A DNA stretch of 64,000 nt, taken from NCBI GenBank assembly GCA_963817465.1, contig CAWFOP010000018.1, positions 62,001 to 126,000 of the forward strand. Reading direction: 5' to 3'. Below are positions 44,329-54,636 of the stretch, piece by piece. The DNA comes from CAMPKL01 sp963817465. GTDB taxonomy: Bacteria > Acidobacteriota > Terriglobia > Bryobacterales > UBA6623. A program made the translations under genes and the position numbers. The notes beneath the pieces are model-generated. The model did no database searches. It had not been told where the DNA came from and was given only the letters and a program-made list of their open reading frames with translations. Each line of letters begins with the position of its first letter. Position 1 is the first letter of the stretch.

Positions 44329-45888
44329 CTACTTTTGCGGGACGCCGTAGCACCACAGCGTGCCGTCGAACGTCGCGAGGTAGACGCGGCCGTTGGCGAG
44401 CGACATGTTGCTCCAGTGATTCCATGAGGTGATCTCGTCGCCGCTCGACCACAGCTCCTTGCCGGTCTGGCCGTCGAGCACGTAGAGCACCGCATGGGTC
44501 GATCCCGCGATGCGCTCTTCCGCCGTGTTCGTCAGCCCCACATCGGGCATCGCTTGGTGCGTGTCCTCGCCGTTGCCGTAGGCGAAGATCATGCCGTTGG
44601 CGATCACGGGCGGCTCGGCGCGGTTCATGTCGCGCGAGATCCAGGCGGGCGCGAGCCAAGCTTTGCCGTCGGCCTTGGTTTCGACCTTGAAGGCGACGAT
44701 CGCGCCGTTCTCGACGTCGCCGTTTTCGATGGGCGCGTGAAAGTCGGAGTGCTTCGGCCCCCAGATCGGCGTGAGCACCCAGCGCGCGCCGCTCGAGTCC
44801 TGCCAAGTCGCCATCGAGCCCCAGATGCCGGCGGACGCGAAGTTGACTTGCTCGTTGCAGATCAGCGGCGTGCGGTACTCCGGCGTGCGGTGGTCGTCGC
44901 CGCCGATCGATTCGGTGTCCATCAGATAGACGCGGCATTCCTTGCCCGCGTCGACCATCAGCTCCCTGCCCTTGTAGTCGAAGATGGCCGGCGTGACTTG
45001 CATGTCGAGGTCGCGCTTGAACAGCCACTCGGCGTTCGAGGGGCCGTAGTAGTCGACCAGGATCAGCGCCTTGGTTTCGGGGTCTTGCTGCACGCCGATG
45101 ATGCCGTTGCCGAAGATGCCGTTCTCGGGGTCCCAGGGGCCGTCGCCGGTGCCGGTGTAGAGCACTTTCTCTTTGCTGATGGCCGGGCCGGTGCGCCCCC
45201 ACATGCCGCCGCCCGCCGGTCCCCAACTGCCCACCTTGTCGGTGGCGAGGTCGTAGGTGTAGACCATGTTGGGGTTGCCGCCGCAGCCTTGGGCCGTGTG
45301 GGTGTAGATGACGTTGTCGACCAGGTTGAGCGCGTAGGGCTTGCCGTCGGGCGGCATGAATTTCACCGGCGGCTTGACGTCCTTGCCGTCGGCGACGTTG
45401 AGGCGATGCAAGCGCCCGTCCCACGACGCCGCGTAGATCGTGTACTTGCCGGGCGTGTCGGCGGGCCCGATCACGGGCGTGGCCATGATGCCGCCCGGGC
45501 ACAGCACGTAATGCTCCCTGGCGCCTTCGCGGGGCGCGTAGGTGTTCTCGAAGTGTCGCTTCCAGAGCTGCTTGCCGGTCTTGACGTCAACGCCGTAGAT
45601 GTTGTCGGAAACCCCGGCGACGACGGCGATTTCTTTCGGGCCGGCGCTGGTGTCGACCTTGCCGACGATCAGCGGCGGAAACAGCGAGTGCATCTGACGC
45701 GGCTCGTTGTCGAGGTGCAGCTTCCACAGCAGCTTCATGTCGCCGACGTTGTCTTTGGTGAAGGTCGTCTCGTCGCGCTGCCAGCCCTGCCGTCTCGAAT
45801 CGCCTCCATCGGTGAGCCAATCCGCACTCCACCCCAGCGAGCAGCCGAGCGCCACGACGACCGCTATCCTGAACGTCCGCATCTTCAT
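44329..45888 (-). CDS. Secreted PQQ-type beta-propeller protein
   Basis: 519 residues with a signal peptide ending LGWSAD. Repeated blades have the PQQ-repeat pattern of Gly-x-x-x-Trp: VDVKTGKQLWKR, ASWDGRLHRLN, VLDGQTGKELWSS, LATFDGTLWCYG. No haem site is present. Such proteins resemble the propeller of quinoprotein dehydrogenases, but PQQ ligands cannot be confirmed. It is divergent from a second propeller gene (46009) and followed without a gap by the pseudo-SGNH gene. Confidence 0.88.
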   Translation of the reverse strand: MKMRTFRIAVVVALGCSLGWSADWLTDGGDSRRQGWQRDETTFTKDNVGDMKLLWKLHLDNEPRQMHSLFPPLIVGKVDTSAGPKEIAVVAGVSDNIYGVDVKTGKQLWKRHFENTYAPREGAREHYVLCPGGIMATPVIGPADTPGKYTIYAASWDGRLHRLNVADGKDVKPPVKFMPPDGKPYALNLVDNVIYTHTAQGCGGNPNMVYTYDLATDKVGSWGPAGGGMWGRTGPAISKEKVLYTGTGDGPWDPENGIFGNGIIGVQQDPETKALILVDYYGPSNAEWLFKRDLDMQVTPAIFDYKGRELMVDAGKECRVYLMDTESIGGDDHRTPEYRTPLICNEQVNFASAGIWGSMATWQDSSGARWVLTPIWGPKHSDFHAPIENGDVENGAIVAFKVETKADGKAWLAPAWISRDMNRAEPPVIANGMIFAYGNGEDTHQAMPDVGLTNTAEERIAGSTHAVLYVLDGQTGKELWSSGDEITSWNHWSNMSLANGRVYLATFDGTLWCYGVPQK

Positions 45889-45911
45889 GAAACCTCTGTT
45901 GGAACCTCTCG

Positions 45912-45940
45912 TTGAGACACTTTATCAGGTACGGTATATT
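45912..45940 (+). promoter_or_regulatory. Promoter candidate for the propeller-cytochrome operon
   Basis: TTGAGA (45912-45917), a 17-base spacer and TATATT (45935-45940) on the plus strand. Transcription would start near 45947, about 60 bases before the ATG at 46009. Confidence 0.55.
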
Positions 45941-46008
45941 GACCCGAGGCCGACTAGTCTAACGAAGACGGCGAGTCGACAGGACCGGGCGTCGACGGAG
46001 TTCCACGA

Positions 46009-47517
46009 ATGAAACCAATTTTTTCGATCGCCGCGCTGAGCCTGGGCTGCGTCCTGTTGCTCGCGCCCCTTGGCGCGCAGGACTGGACCACGTCGGGCAA
46101 CGACGCGCAACGCTCCAATTGGCTGCGGTCGGACTCCAAGATTTCCGTGGACAGCGTCCGCTCGCCGGACTTCGAGCTGGTCTGGAAGATGCAGTTCGAA
46201 AACGAACCGCGGCTCGAGAACGGGCTGACGCCGCCGGTCTTGCTGGACTTCCTGATCAGCCACAAGGGCTTTCGCTCGCTGGCGTTTGTCGGCGGCAGCG
46301 ACAGCAACGTCTTCACCGTCGACACGGATCTGGAGCGCAAGGAGTGGGAGCGGCGCATCGGCGAATCGCTCGACTATCCGGACCCGACGCCCGGCTGTCC
46401 CGGCGGCATGACGTCGAGCCTGACGCGGCCGACCGAAGCGGCGCTGCCGGCGTTTGGGCTGATCGGCTCCGGGCGGCCGCCGCCGCAGCCCGGGCGTGAG
46501 CGGAGTGGGCGCGCCTATGGCCGGCGCGATCACGCTCAAAGAGGAGAGCCGCAGCCGCTGCGTTTCCGGCCGCCGGAGCCGCCCAAGCCCAGGCCGCGTC
46601 AGCAGACGGGCTCGGGCCGACGGCTGCGGGGCCTGACGGTGGTCTACGCGCTGACGCCGGACGGCAAGCTGCGCACGATGCTGGCCTCGGACGGCTTCGA
46701 CTACGAGCCGCCGATTGCGTTCCTGCCGCCCAACGCCAACGCGCAGGGGCTGATCGTGGTGGAGGACGCCGCCTATGTAACGACCTCGAACGGTTGCGGC
46801 GGCGTGCCGGACGGCGTTTGGGCGGTCTCGCTCGATTCCAAAAAAGTCTCGTCGTGGAAAGGCCCGATTGCGGGCGACGCCGGCCCGGTCATCTCTCCGG
46901 ACGGCACGATCTACGTGGCGACGACCGACGGCCGCATCGCGGCTCTCGACGGCATGACCCTCGTCGAGAAGCGGGCGCACAAGTCGGCCGGCGGCTTTCA
47001 ATCCTCGCCGGTGCTGATCGACATTCATGACAAAGACTACCTGGCGGTCGCCGCCAAGGACGGCTCGCTGCAGCTCTTCGACGCCGCCGACCTCAACGCG
47101 CCGCTGAGCAAGACGCCCGCCGGCGCGGCGACGGCCAAAGCACTCGCCACGTGGAAGGACCTGGCCGGCGGGATCTGGGTGCTCGCTCCCGCCGACAATG
47201 CCATCGCGGCTTGGAAGATCGCCGAGAACGACGGCAAGTTTACGCTCGAGAAAGGCTGGACATCGAACGCGGTCCGCGCGCCGCTGACGCCGATCGTCGT
47301 CAACGAAGTGGTCTTCGCGGCTTCGGGCGGCGGCATGAACGCCGCACCGGCGAAGCTCTACGCCTTTGAAGGCTCCACGGGAAAGGCCCTGTGGGACAGC
47401 GGCGATGCGATCACCGCTCCGGCCCCGGCGGGCGGCCTTTCCGCGGGCGGCTCCAAGGTTTACTTGGGAACGCGCGACGGCACGCTTTACGCCTTCGGCT
47501 TCCCGATCGAACATTAG
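46009..47517 (+). CDS. Secreted PQQ-type beta-propeller protein (second)
   Basis: 502 residues with a signal peptide (SLGCVLLLAPLGAQ) and a mature start DWTTSGNDAQRSNW, like its divergent neighbour. Blades include VFTVDTDLERKEWERR, VYALTPDGKLRTM and LYAFEGSTGKALWDSG. The stretch encoded at about 46485-46620 is Arg/Pro-rich and unlike the rest. Another frame there gives GVGAPMAGAITLKEE, so two compensating indels are possible. It precedes the cytochrome-HhH gene by six bases and probably works with it in periplasmic electron transfer. Confidence 0.82.
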   Translation: MKPIFSIAALSLGCVLLLAPLGAQDWTTSGNDAQRSNWLRSDSKISVDSVRSPDFELVWKMQFENEPRLENGLTPPVLLDFLISHKGFRSLAFVGGSDSNVFTVDTDLERKEWERRIGESLDYPDPTPGCPGGMTSSLTRPTEAALPAFGLIGSGRPPPQPGRERSGRAYGRRDHAQRGEPQPLRFRPPEPPKPRPRQQTGSGRRLRGLTVVYALTPDGKLRTMLASDGFDYEPPIAFLPPNANAQGLIVVEDAAYVTTSNGCGGVPDGVWAVSLDSKKVSSWKGPIAGDAGPVISPDGTIYVATTDGRIAALDGMTLVEKRAHKSAGGFQSSPVLIDIHDKDYLAVAAKDGSLQLFDAADLNAPLSKTPAGAATAKALATWKDLAGGIWVLAPADNAIAAWKIAENDGKFTLEKGWTSNAVRAPLTPIVVNEVVFAASGGGMNAAPAKLYAFEGSTGKALWDSGDAITAPAPAGGLSAGGSKVYLGTRDGTLYAFGFPIEH

Positions 47518-47523
47518 AGACAG

Positions 47524-48015
47524 ATGAGAATTTCAACGAAGCCGCGCGGGCTGCACGCTGTATCCAACATCACGCTGTCGGCGCTGATGCTGGCCGCCGC
47601 GCTCAGCGCCGAGGTGTTGCCCGACGGCCCCGGCAAGGCCGAGACCCAGAAGCTCTGCTCGCAGTGCCATGACATCGCGAAGTCGGTTTCCCTGCGCCAG
47701 GACCGCAACGGCTGGGGCGTGACGATGACGAAGATGGTCGGCATGGGCATGAAGGGGACCGACGAGGAGTTGCAAGCGGTGCTCGGCTACTTGGCTGACC
47801 ACTTCGCTCCGGAGGCGCTGGCGCCGCTCAACATCAATACCGCGCGCGGCATCCAACTCGAGAGCCGCTTCTCACTCAAGCGCTCCGAGTCATCCAAGAT
47901 CATCAAGTACCGCAACCAGCACGGCCCCTTTCATTCGCTCGCAGACTTGCAGGCCGTCCCAGGCATCGACTTCGCAAAGATCGAAGCCAGAAAAGACCAA
48001 CTCGTCTTCGAATAG
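47524..48015 (+). CDS. Cytochrome c fused to helix-hairpin-helix (ComEA-like) domain
   Basis: 163 residues: signal peptide, a single haem c site CSQCH (about residues 45-49) with Met-rich MTKMVGMGMKG as sixth-ligand candidates, then a helix-hairpin-helix pair (LNINTARGIQLESRF, FHSLADLQAVPGIDFAKIE) like the DNA-binding end of ComEA. In this group the HhH part may serve protein contacts rather than DNA. Six bases follow the propeller gene, so the pair likely forms a small redox unit. Confidence 0.82.
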   Translation: MRISTKPRGLHAVSNITLSALMLAAALSAEVLPDGPGKAETQKLCSQCHDIAKSVSLRQDRNGWGVTMTKMVGMGMKGTDEELQAVLGYLADHFAPEALAPLNINTARGIQLESRFSLKRSESSKIIKYRNQHGPFHSLADLQAVPGIDFAKIEARKDQLVFE

Positions 48016-48133
48016 CGCGTTGCGGATCTCGAGCTTCATCGGCGGTCCGTGGTGCAATTGGACGCCGTTACCCAAAAAGCAACGACCATGAGCTTGGGTT
48101 GAACTGTCACCCCATGTCCTTGGGGCGTCCCGG

Positions 48134-49931
48134 TCAGAGGCCGAAGCAGAGGATGTTCGGTCCGGCGGCGACTGCGACGTACTGCTTGCCTTCGACGGTA
48201 AAGGTCATCGGCGAGGCCTTCATGCGGACGTTCGTCGGAAAATGCCACAGCGTCTTGCCGTCGCGCTGATCGACCGCGGCAAAGCCTCCATTGGGGCGTC
48301 CGTAGAAGATCAGACCGCCTGCCGTCGCGAGCACGCCCGTCCAGGTCTTGGCGCGCGCATTGCCGGGCTGCGGGACCTCCCATGCGATTTCGCCCGTTTC
48401 AATATTCAGGGCGCGTAGATAGCGCTGGCCCGTCTGGGCGGGGTAGCCGGTCGGCTTGCCGACGCACTCCTCGAGCGCCATGAGGTAGTACAGGCCCGTC
48501 AGCGGCGAGTAGGCGGTGGAGTCCCAGTTGGCGGCGTCGCTCGGGCAGCCGTCCGGGTCGACCACGACCGGGCGGCCGTCGGGCCCGATGCTCGAGGCCC
48601 AGTCGACCCGGCGCAGGAAAGGCTTGGCGAGCAGCACCTCGCCGGTGGTGCGATCAAGGACGTAAAAGAAGCCGTTGCGGTCGGCGTGCAGCAGCAGCTT
48701 CGACGGCGCGCCCTTTGTATTCGGCGTCGATCAGGACGTTCGGCTCGGTGGCGTCGCGGTCTTTCACATCGTGGGGCGTGAACTGGTAGTGCCACTTGAT
48801 CTCGCCGGTCTTGGCGTCGAGCGCGAGGACGCAGTTGGTGTAGAGGTTGTCGCCCGGGCGGTCGCGGTCGTTGCTGTCGGGCCACGGGTTGCCGGTGGGC
48901 CAGTAGAGGGTGTCCGTCGCGGGATCGTAGGCGCCGGTAAGCCAGGTGGAGCCGCCGCCCTTGATGGGTTCGGGACCTTGCCAGGTTTCGATGCCCGGCT
49001 CGCCTTTCCGGGGCACTGTCCAGCGGCGCCAAACCAGCGCGCCGGTGTCCGCACGGTAGGCGGCCACGAATCCGCGGATGCCTTGGTCGGCGCCGGCGAC
49101 GCCCGCGATGACCATCCCGTTGACGATAAGCGGGGCGATGGTGCCGCCGTATTGATGCCCTTCGTCCGACTCCGGCGGCATCACGGTCTCCCACGCCAGC
49201 TTGCCCGTGGCGCGGTCGAGCCCGAGCAGATGAGCGTTGTCGGTGACGAAGAAAACCTTGTCGTCAAGCAGCGCGACGCCGCGGTTGGTGCCGAGCCGCG
49301 CGTCGCCCGACATGCCCGGGCTGGGAGGACGCGAGTAGTGCCACAGCGGACTGCCGTCGTGCGCGTCGATGGCGAAGACCTGGTTGGGGCCGGTCACATA
49401 GATCACGCCGCCGGCGGCGAGAGGCGTCGTCTCGAGGCCGAAGTATTGGATCGGGAAGACCCACTTGAGCTGGAGCGACGCGACATTGTCAGTGTCGATC
49501 TGCTTCAGCGGACTGAAGCGATTGGCCGAGTAGTCGCCGTTGTAAGTGGTCCAGTCGCCGGGCTGCGGCGGTCCCCATGTGATCCGCTTGGCCGGATCGG
49601 CGGGGGTCTCGGGCATCAAGATCGTCTCGATGTTGAGGCGCCGCACATACCGCGCGAGCGCGTGCAGGTCGTCGTCGGACAGGTCGGCGAACGCGGGCAT
49701 GCCGGCGGCGACGTTGCCGCGCCGCAGGTACGCCTGCAGCTCGTCCATGGACAGTCTGGCTACTCGCTGATTGTTCGCAAGCCCGGGCCCTTGCGCGGAG
49801 CCGCGCCCGTCTTCGCCGTGGCAACCGGCGCAATGCGCGGCGAAGGGTTGCTGCTGCGATCGCGCCGGCGCGACCGCCAACAGCAAGAGGAAGGCGACTA
49901 CGCCGGTGATCTTGAAGCCTGTGATTTTCAT
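48134..49931 (-). CDS. PQQ-dependent dehydrogenase with N-terminal cytochrome c, one frameshift
   Basis: ATG 49931 begins a signal peptide (FLLLLAVAPARSQ). A c-type haem site CAGCHG follows near residue 34 with a Met-containing NVAAGMPAF, then an eight-bladed quinoprotein propeller: WTTYNGDYSANRFSPL, GGVIYVTG, EIKWHYQFTPHDVKDRD. One extra base near 48710 moves the last third into another frame (LAKPFLRRVDWAS to NILCFGL). Alcohol or sugar oxidation in the periplasm with electrons passed to the haem is inferred from the family. Conserved blades on both sides argue against true decay. Confidence 0.88.
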
Positions 49932-50051
49932 CGTGTCGGAAGCAAGCAGCCTAGCCAAGTCGAACGTCAAGTGCAATGTTATCCGCAATCCGCACACAAT
50001 CTCACGCACACGCAGACTCGTCAGGGTGCGTTCAACCGACTCGCCGCGGCT

Positions 50052-50951
50052 CTAAGCGGGCGTTGTCTTCAAATACTCGAAGCTTTGCCGCACGGACTCG
50101 AGCGGGTCGCCCGGCGTCACATCCTGCTCGATCAGCCAAAGCTCCACCCCGGCGTCTGTGGCGGCGGAAAGAATCGCGGGCCAGTCCAAAACGCCGGCGC
50201 CCACCTCTCGCGTCGCTTCGAGCGGCGCGCCCATGACGCTCGTCACGTTCTGCGTGCCGGCGGCTTTGTCCTTCAGGTGCAGGCTCAGCACGCGCCCGCT
50301 TGCCTTGCGGATGGCGGCGGCCGGATCGGAGCCCGCGATCGACGCCCAAAACACGTCGATTTCGAAGCGCACCAGCGCCGGGTCCAGACGCTCGAGCAGG
50401 CGATCGAACGGCCGTGCGCCGGGCTCGCCGACGAATTCCTCGGCATGGTTGTGGTAGTAGAACTGCAAGCCGGCAGCCTTGCAGGCCTCACCGGCGCGGT
50501 TGCATTGGTCCGCCAGCCGGTCCCAACCGTCGGGCCCTTCGCGCTCGGCTGGGAGCGTGTATGAAATGCCGAGATTGCGCACACCGTGACCGGCGGCGGT
50601 TTCGATTGCGGCGGCAAGCGTGGAGCGCTCGAGCTGCGCGCCCCTGCGTTGCATGACGGCCGCCCAGGCGTCCCAGGCGCCGGTGACCAGCGGCGTCTCG
50701 ATCATCCAACTGACCCATGGCATCTCGAGCTCGGCCAGCAGCGGCAGATGATCCTCGACTTGCTCGAGGCGCGCCTCGACGTAGCGGCAGCCGACCGCGG
50801 CGAGTCCGCGCAGCACACGTACCGGCTCTTCGGCGAGAGGCTTGCGCACGGTGTAGAGGTTGACGCCGATGTCGCGCTTGACGTTCGCCGAGCAGATCGC
50901 GGCGGCGGCGACAGCGGCCAACAACTCACGCCGGGTCAGATTCGCGTTCAT
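50052..50951 (-). CDS. Sugar-phosphate isomerase/epimerase-like TIM barrel with Tat leader
   Basis: 299 residues beginning TRRELLAAVAAAAICS, a twin-arginine-type export signal. The barrel has IGVNLYTVRKPL, GLQFYYHNHAEEF (metal-binding Glu/His pair) and LSLHLKDKAAG, the xylose-isomerase-like (AP endonuclease 2 fold) pattern. Similar exported proteins are abundant in Acidobacteriota and Planctomycetes and probably act on sugars. The substrate is unknown. It is read toward the PQQ dehydrogenase in the same direction, 120 bases apart. Confidence 0.85.
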   Translation of the reverse strand: MNANLTRRELLAAVAAAAICSANVKRDIGVNLYTVRKPLAEEPVRVLRGLAAVGCRYVEARLEQVEDHLPLLAELEMPWVSWMIETPLVTGAWDAWAAVMQRRGAQLERSTLAAAIETAAGHGVRNLGISYTLPAEREGPDGWDRLADQCNRAGEACKAAGLQFYYHNHAEEFVGEPGARPFDRLLERLDPALVRFEIDVFWASIAGSDPAAAIRKASGRVLSLHLKDKAAGTQNVTSVMGAPLEATREVGAGVLDWPAILSAATDAGVELWLIEQDVTPGDPLESVRQSFEYLKTTPA

Positions 50952-51097
50952 TAGGGATTCAAGCTCAGCGCGCCCGAAGACCCGGGCGTCGCGGCTTCAG
51001 CAGCATAGCTCAGCCTCACCTCCGCCGCAAAGTTTCGAAGCCGGCCCGTTCAAAACCGCCACGCTCCGCCGCCCTGGTTCGCGACAATCAATGGTTC

Positions 51098-51335
51098 ATG
51101 CCCAGTTGGGTCACAGGCTTGTGGGGCGCCGCGTACATCGTCGTGCCGGTCATCCTCTCCGTCGCGCTCGTCGGCGCGCGTCGTTCAGCTCCGGCTCAAG
51201 GACGGCGTGCGGCTTGTCGATCTGCCGCTGGATCGCAACTTCCTGATCGCCTTCATCTACACCGGCGCTCTGCTCACCATTTACTTGTCCTGCGTCCACT
51301 TCTACTCGGTCGCAACCAAGCGAGGCGGCCTCTAG
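51098..51335 (+). CDS. Small two-helix membrane protein, one frameshift
   Basis: ATG 51098 gives WVTGLWGAAYIVVPVILSVALVGA, a membrane helix. After an extra base near 51180 another frame gives QLRLKDGVRLVDLPLDRNFLIA and a second helix (FIYTGALLTIYLSCVHFYSV), ending RGGL. The total is about 78 residues, too short for ordinary gene calls once broken. Function unknown. It precedes a larger membrane protein in the same direction. Confidence 0.5.
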
Positions 51336-51388
51336 CGGCGCTGCACGGTTGGGTGTAAGGTATTCGAAGGAGGGGTGGTAAGGCTGCG

Positions 51389-51934
51389 GTGGGAAGACCT
51401 TCCCTGATCGAGCAAGAGCTGATCGAGATTCCGCCGCGCGGAGTCGAGTTGACACGCGCCGGAGTGCGGGAGCTCGTCTTGTCGCTGCTGCCGACTCTGG
51501 TCTGCTTCATCGTCGGCTCGTGGGTCTTTCTGACCAAGCCGCTGGCGGTCCGCACGCCGCTCGGCGCGCTCGTCTTCGGCCTCTTCTTCGTGCTCGGGCT
51601 CTACCTCGTCATGCGCGTGCTCACGGTTTGGGAGCGGCGCTTGGAGCTGGTGCGCCACGGACGACCGGCGTCCGCGGTCGTCATCTCGACGCGCAAGGAA
51701 ATCAGCGGCCTACGGCGGTATAGGGCATGGTATTCCGCCGAGGACGGCGAACGCGCGGTGGACGCCGTCTCGTGGCGCAACCGTTTCGCGGTCGGCGACG
51801 CCGTCACCGTGCTCTACATGCCCGGAAGAACGGAGCGAGCGCTGATCTACCCTTTAGCGGGATGCACGCCGCGCCAGGCGTGCGACGAGGCGGACGGCCC
51901 GGTCGCTCAGTCGCCCTTGACGCCTAGTATCTGA
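51389..51934 (+). CDS. Membrane protein, DUF3592-like
   Basis: 181 residues with two transmembrane helices (about 29-48 and 58-76) and a C-terminal domain (GRPASAVVISTRKEISG, VGDAVTVLYMPGRTERALIYP). That domain has the layout of DUF3592/SLATT-like small beta domains that follow membrane hairpins. The GTG start at 51389 lies 13 bases after a strong GGAGGGG. Its end overlaps the aminopeptidase gene by 28 bases on the other strand. Function unknown. Confidence 0.7.
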   Translation: MGRPSLIEQELIEIPPRGVELTRAGVRELVLSLLPTLVCFIVGSWVFLTKPLAVRTPLGALVFGLFFVLGLYLVMRVLTVWERRLELVRHGRPASAVVISTRKEISGLRRYRAWYSAEDGERAVDAVSWRNRFAVGDAVTVLYMPGRTERALIYPLAGCTPRQACDEADGPVAQSPLTPSI

Positions 51935-53773
51935 TCGACCGTCGCCTGCGCCATCGGATGATAGCCCGGGCGGGCGCGCTGGTAGATTTTCTCGGCCAGG
52001 GCCTTGCCGTTGTCTGTCTTGATGAGAGCTTTGTATAGCGGTTCCAAGAACTTACGCCTTCCAACTTCAACCAAAAACTCATTGAGGCGCGCATCCACCG
52101 CCGGCGGCTCGTAGCCGCGCTTGATCGACTCCTGCAGCCAGCGCGCAATGATCTCCGCGTTGTGGCTCTCAGTTAGCCGGAACGCCTTGTCGAGCTCGGC
52201 CATCCGCGGCGCAGGCAGATCTTCAGGCAGTCCCGTGAGCAAGTGCAGGCGCTCCTGCGTCGACCAGCTTTCGTACGGTAAATCCGCGGCCTCGATCTCT
52301 CCGGCGAGCCAACGCCGCTTCGCCTGGTCGACCTTCGTGAATGCGTCCGAGACAGGGTAGGCGGCGTCGGCGGGAATGCCCGGCCTCTCGGTCCACTCGA
52401 CTAGGTCGACGGCGTTCGCCGCCTCGGGCAGGTTTGCTTTCAGGTATGCGAGAAAGTCAGCGGTCGTAATGCTCTGGAAGGCGAAGTGATCGAAGTACCC
52501 GCGCAGGAACGGGTCCCACTTCTCACGCCCGACCGCCTTCTCGAGCGTCATCAGGAAGAGCATGCCCTTGGCGTAGGGCACTTCCGTAAAGGCCTCGTCA
52601 GGGTCGCGCCCATCGAGATTGATGTGCAGAACTTGGTCCCCCGGCGGCAGGTCGGCCATTTCCTCCTTGAGCGTGGTGACCTCGATGGCCGCCTCCATGG
52701 CCGCGCGTTCGGGGCCGAAGACGGCTGCTTGAATGCGGTTTTCCAGATACACCGTGAAGCCTTCGTTCAACCAGAAGTCGCGCCAGGTGGCGTTAGTGAC
52801 CAGGTTGCCCGACCACGAGTGCGCCAGCTCGTGCGCAATCACGCCGACCAAGCTGCGGTCGCCGGCGAGCAGCGTCGGCGTGGCGAACGTCAGCCGCGGG
52901 TTTTCCATGCCGCCGAAGGGGAAGCTCGGCGGCATCACCAGGATGTCGTAGCGGCCCCAGCGGTAAGGCCCGAACATTGACTCGACCGCCTGCATCATCT
53001 TTTCGGTGTCGGCGAACTCATGCGCCGCGGCCGCGACAACGCTCGGCTCGGCATAGACGCCGGTGCGATCGCTCATCGACTGAAACGCGATATCGCCTAC
53101 CGCGATGGCGATCAAGTACGACGGAATCGCCTGCGGCATCTCGAACTCGTACTCGCCGTCCCGCGGCGCATCGGGATGATTCTCGGCGCTCATCACCGCG
53201 ACCAGGTCGGGCGGCGTGCGAATCACGGCGCTGTAGGCGGCGCGAACGCTCGGCGTGTCTTGAAGCGGAATCCAACTGCGCGCCTGGATCGCCTCGGACT
53301 GCGAGTACAAATAGGGGTGCTTTTTGCCGGCGGTCTGGGCCGGTTCGAGCCATTGCAAACCCATCGCCCCCGGAGCGGTCGAGTAGCGCACCCGAACATG
53401 CGTCGCGCCCGAGGGCAGCGTCACTGTCAGCGGCGCGCCAAGCGCCGCATCCGGCTCGCCCAGCTTGAACTGAGTCGATGCGAACGTCTCGCCGTCAATC
53501 GACGCCTCGGCCGCGGCGATCGTCAGATCGCGCGTGTCGAGAATCACCTGCGGCGCCGAACCGTCCAAAGCAAGCGTCACCGAGCCGTCGAGGCGTTTGT
53601 GCGCGAAGTCCACGTCGAGGTCGAGCGCGACGTGCTTCACCCGCACCTCAGCGGTATTGGCGTAGGAGTGGGAATCGTGGACGGCCGCAGGGCGCTGTGG
53701 TTTCCATGGAAGAACCGCCGCCTGAGCACGCGGCGAGCAAAGACACGAGAAGGACTGCACCGAAACGTGACAC
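51907..53773 (-). CDS. M1-family aminopeptidase (leukotriene-A4-hydrolase-like), lipoprotein leader in shifted frame
   Basis: The mature 590 residues show the M1 zinc peptidase set: exopeptidase motif GGMENP, HELAHSW and the Glu of WLNEG 18 residues on, and the LTA4H-type C-terminal helical domain. The open frame upstream has no believable leader. One frame over, GTG 53773 gives SRFGAVLLVSLLAACSGGGSS, a perfect lipoprotein signal, preceded by a TACAAT box (53783-53788). One extra base near 53700 explains this. The enzyme would be an outer or periplasmic lipoprotein releasing N-terminal amino acids. Confidence 0.88.
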
Positions 53774-53839
53774 GAGTCCTTTATTGTACGGAGCAGGACT
53801 CGCGAGGGAGCCTGCGAGACTAAGGGAGAGAAAGCTGAC

Positions 53840-54632
53840 GTGAAGAAATTAGCCGTCTTGCTGCTGTTTGGAATGCTGGAGGCCCAGGCCGTGGAGATCA
53901 TCGGTCATCGCGGAGCGTCGCACGATGCGCCCGAGAACACTTTGCCCTCGATCGAGTTGGGGTTCGAGCGCGGCGCAGACGCCGTCGAGATCGACATCTT
54001 CCTCACCAAGGACGGCAAGATCATCGTCAGCCACGACGCCGACACGAAACGAGTTACGGGTAAGAAGCTCGTGATCGCCGCTTCGACTCTGGCCGAGCTG
54101 ACCGCCCTCGACGCTGGCCGCTGGAAGGCCGCCCAAATACGCCGGAACGCACATGCCGACGCTCGAGCAGGCGCTTGCCGCCGTGCCCGCGGGCAAACGG
54201 CTGGTGATCGAGATCAAGTGCGGCGAGGAAGCGCTGCCGGAGCTCGAGCGCGTGGTCGACGCCTCCGGCAAACGCGGCCAAGTGCTGTTTATCTCCTTTG
54301 GGTATGCGGTGATCGCAGCGGCGAAGAAGCAAATGCCCGACGTGCCGGCGTATTGGCTGTACGGCTTCAGCAAGAGCGAGAAGGCCGCCTACGGCGACCC
54401 GACGCTCGACGATTTGATCGAGCGCGCCCGCAAGGCGAACCTCGAAGGGCTCGACCTGCGGGCGCCCGGGCCGTTCGACAAAGCCTTCGTCGACAAGCTG
54501 AAATCCGCCGGGATGGAACTGTATGTCTGGACCGTCGACGACCCGAAACTGTCGCGCAAGCTGGCGGGGATGGGCGTGAAGGGGATCACGACGAACCGCC
54601 CCGGCTGGCTGCGCGAGCAACTGGAGAAATAG
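53840..54632 (+). CDS. Glycerophosphodiester phosphodiesterase, one frameshift
   Basis: A signal peptide (LAVLLLFGMLEAQA) is followed by the GDPD active site: IIGHRGASHDAPENT (His and Glu), DAVEIDIFLT (metal Glu-x-Asp) and VSHDADTKR. An extra base near 54133 moves the remainder (MPTLEQALAAVPAGKRL, LVIEIK, YVWTVDDP, GITTNRPGWL) to another frame. At about 264 residues it is full length. It hydrolyses glycerophosphodiesters to glycerol-3-phosphate. It is divergent from the M1 peptidase. Confidence 0.87.
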
Positions 54633-54636
54633 ACCG

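Noticed and set aside
44494..45915. 473-codon plus-strand frame opposite the PQQ propeller
   Set aside because: Shadow frame; the minus strand has a signal peptide and regular propeller repeats.
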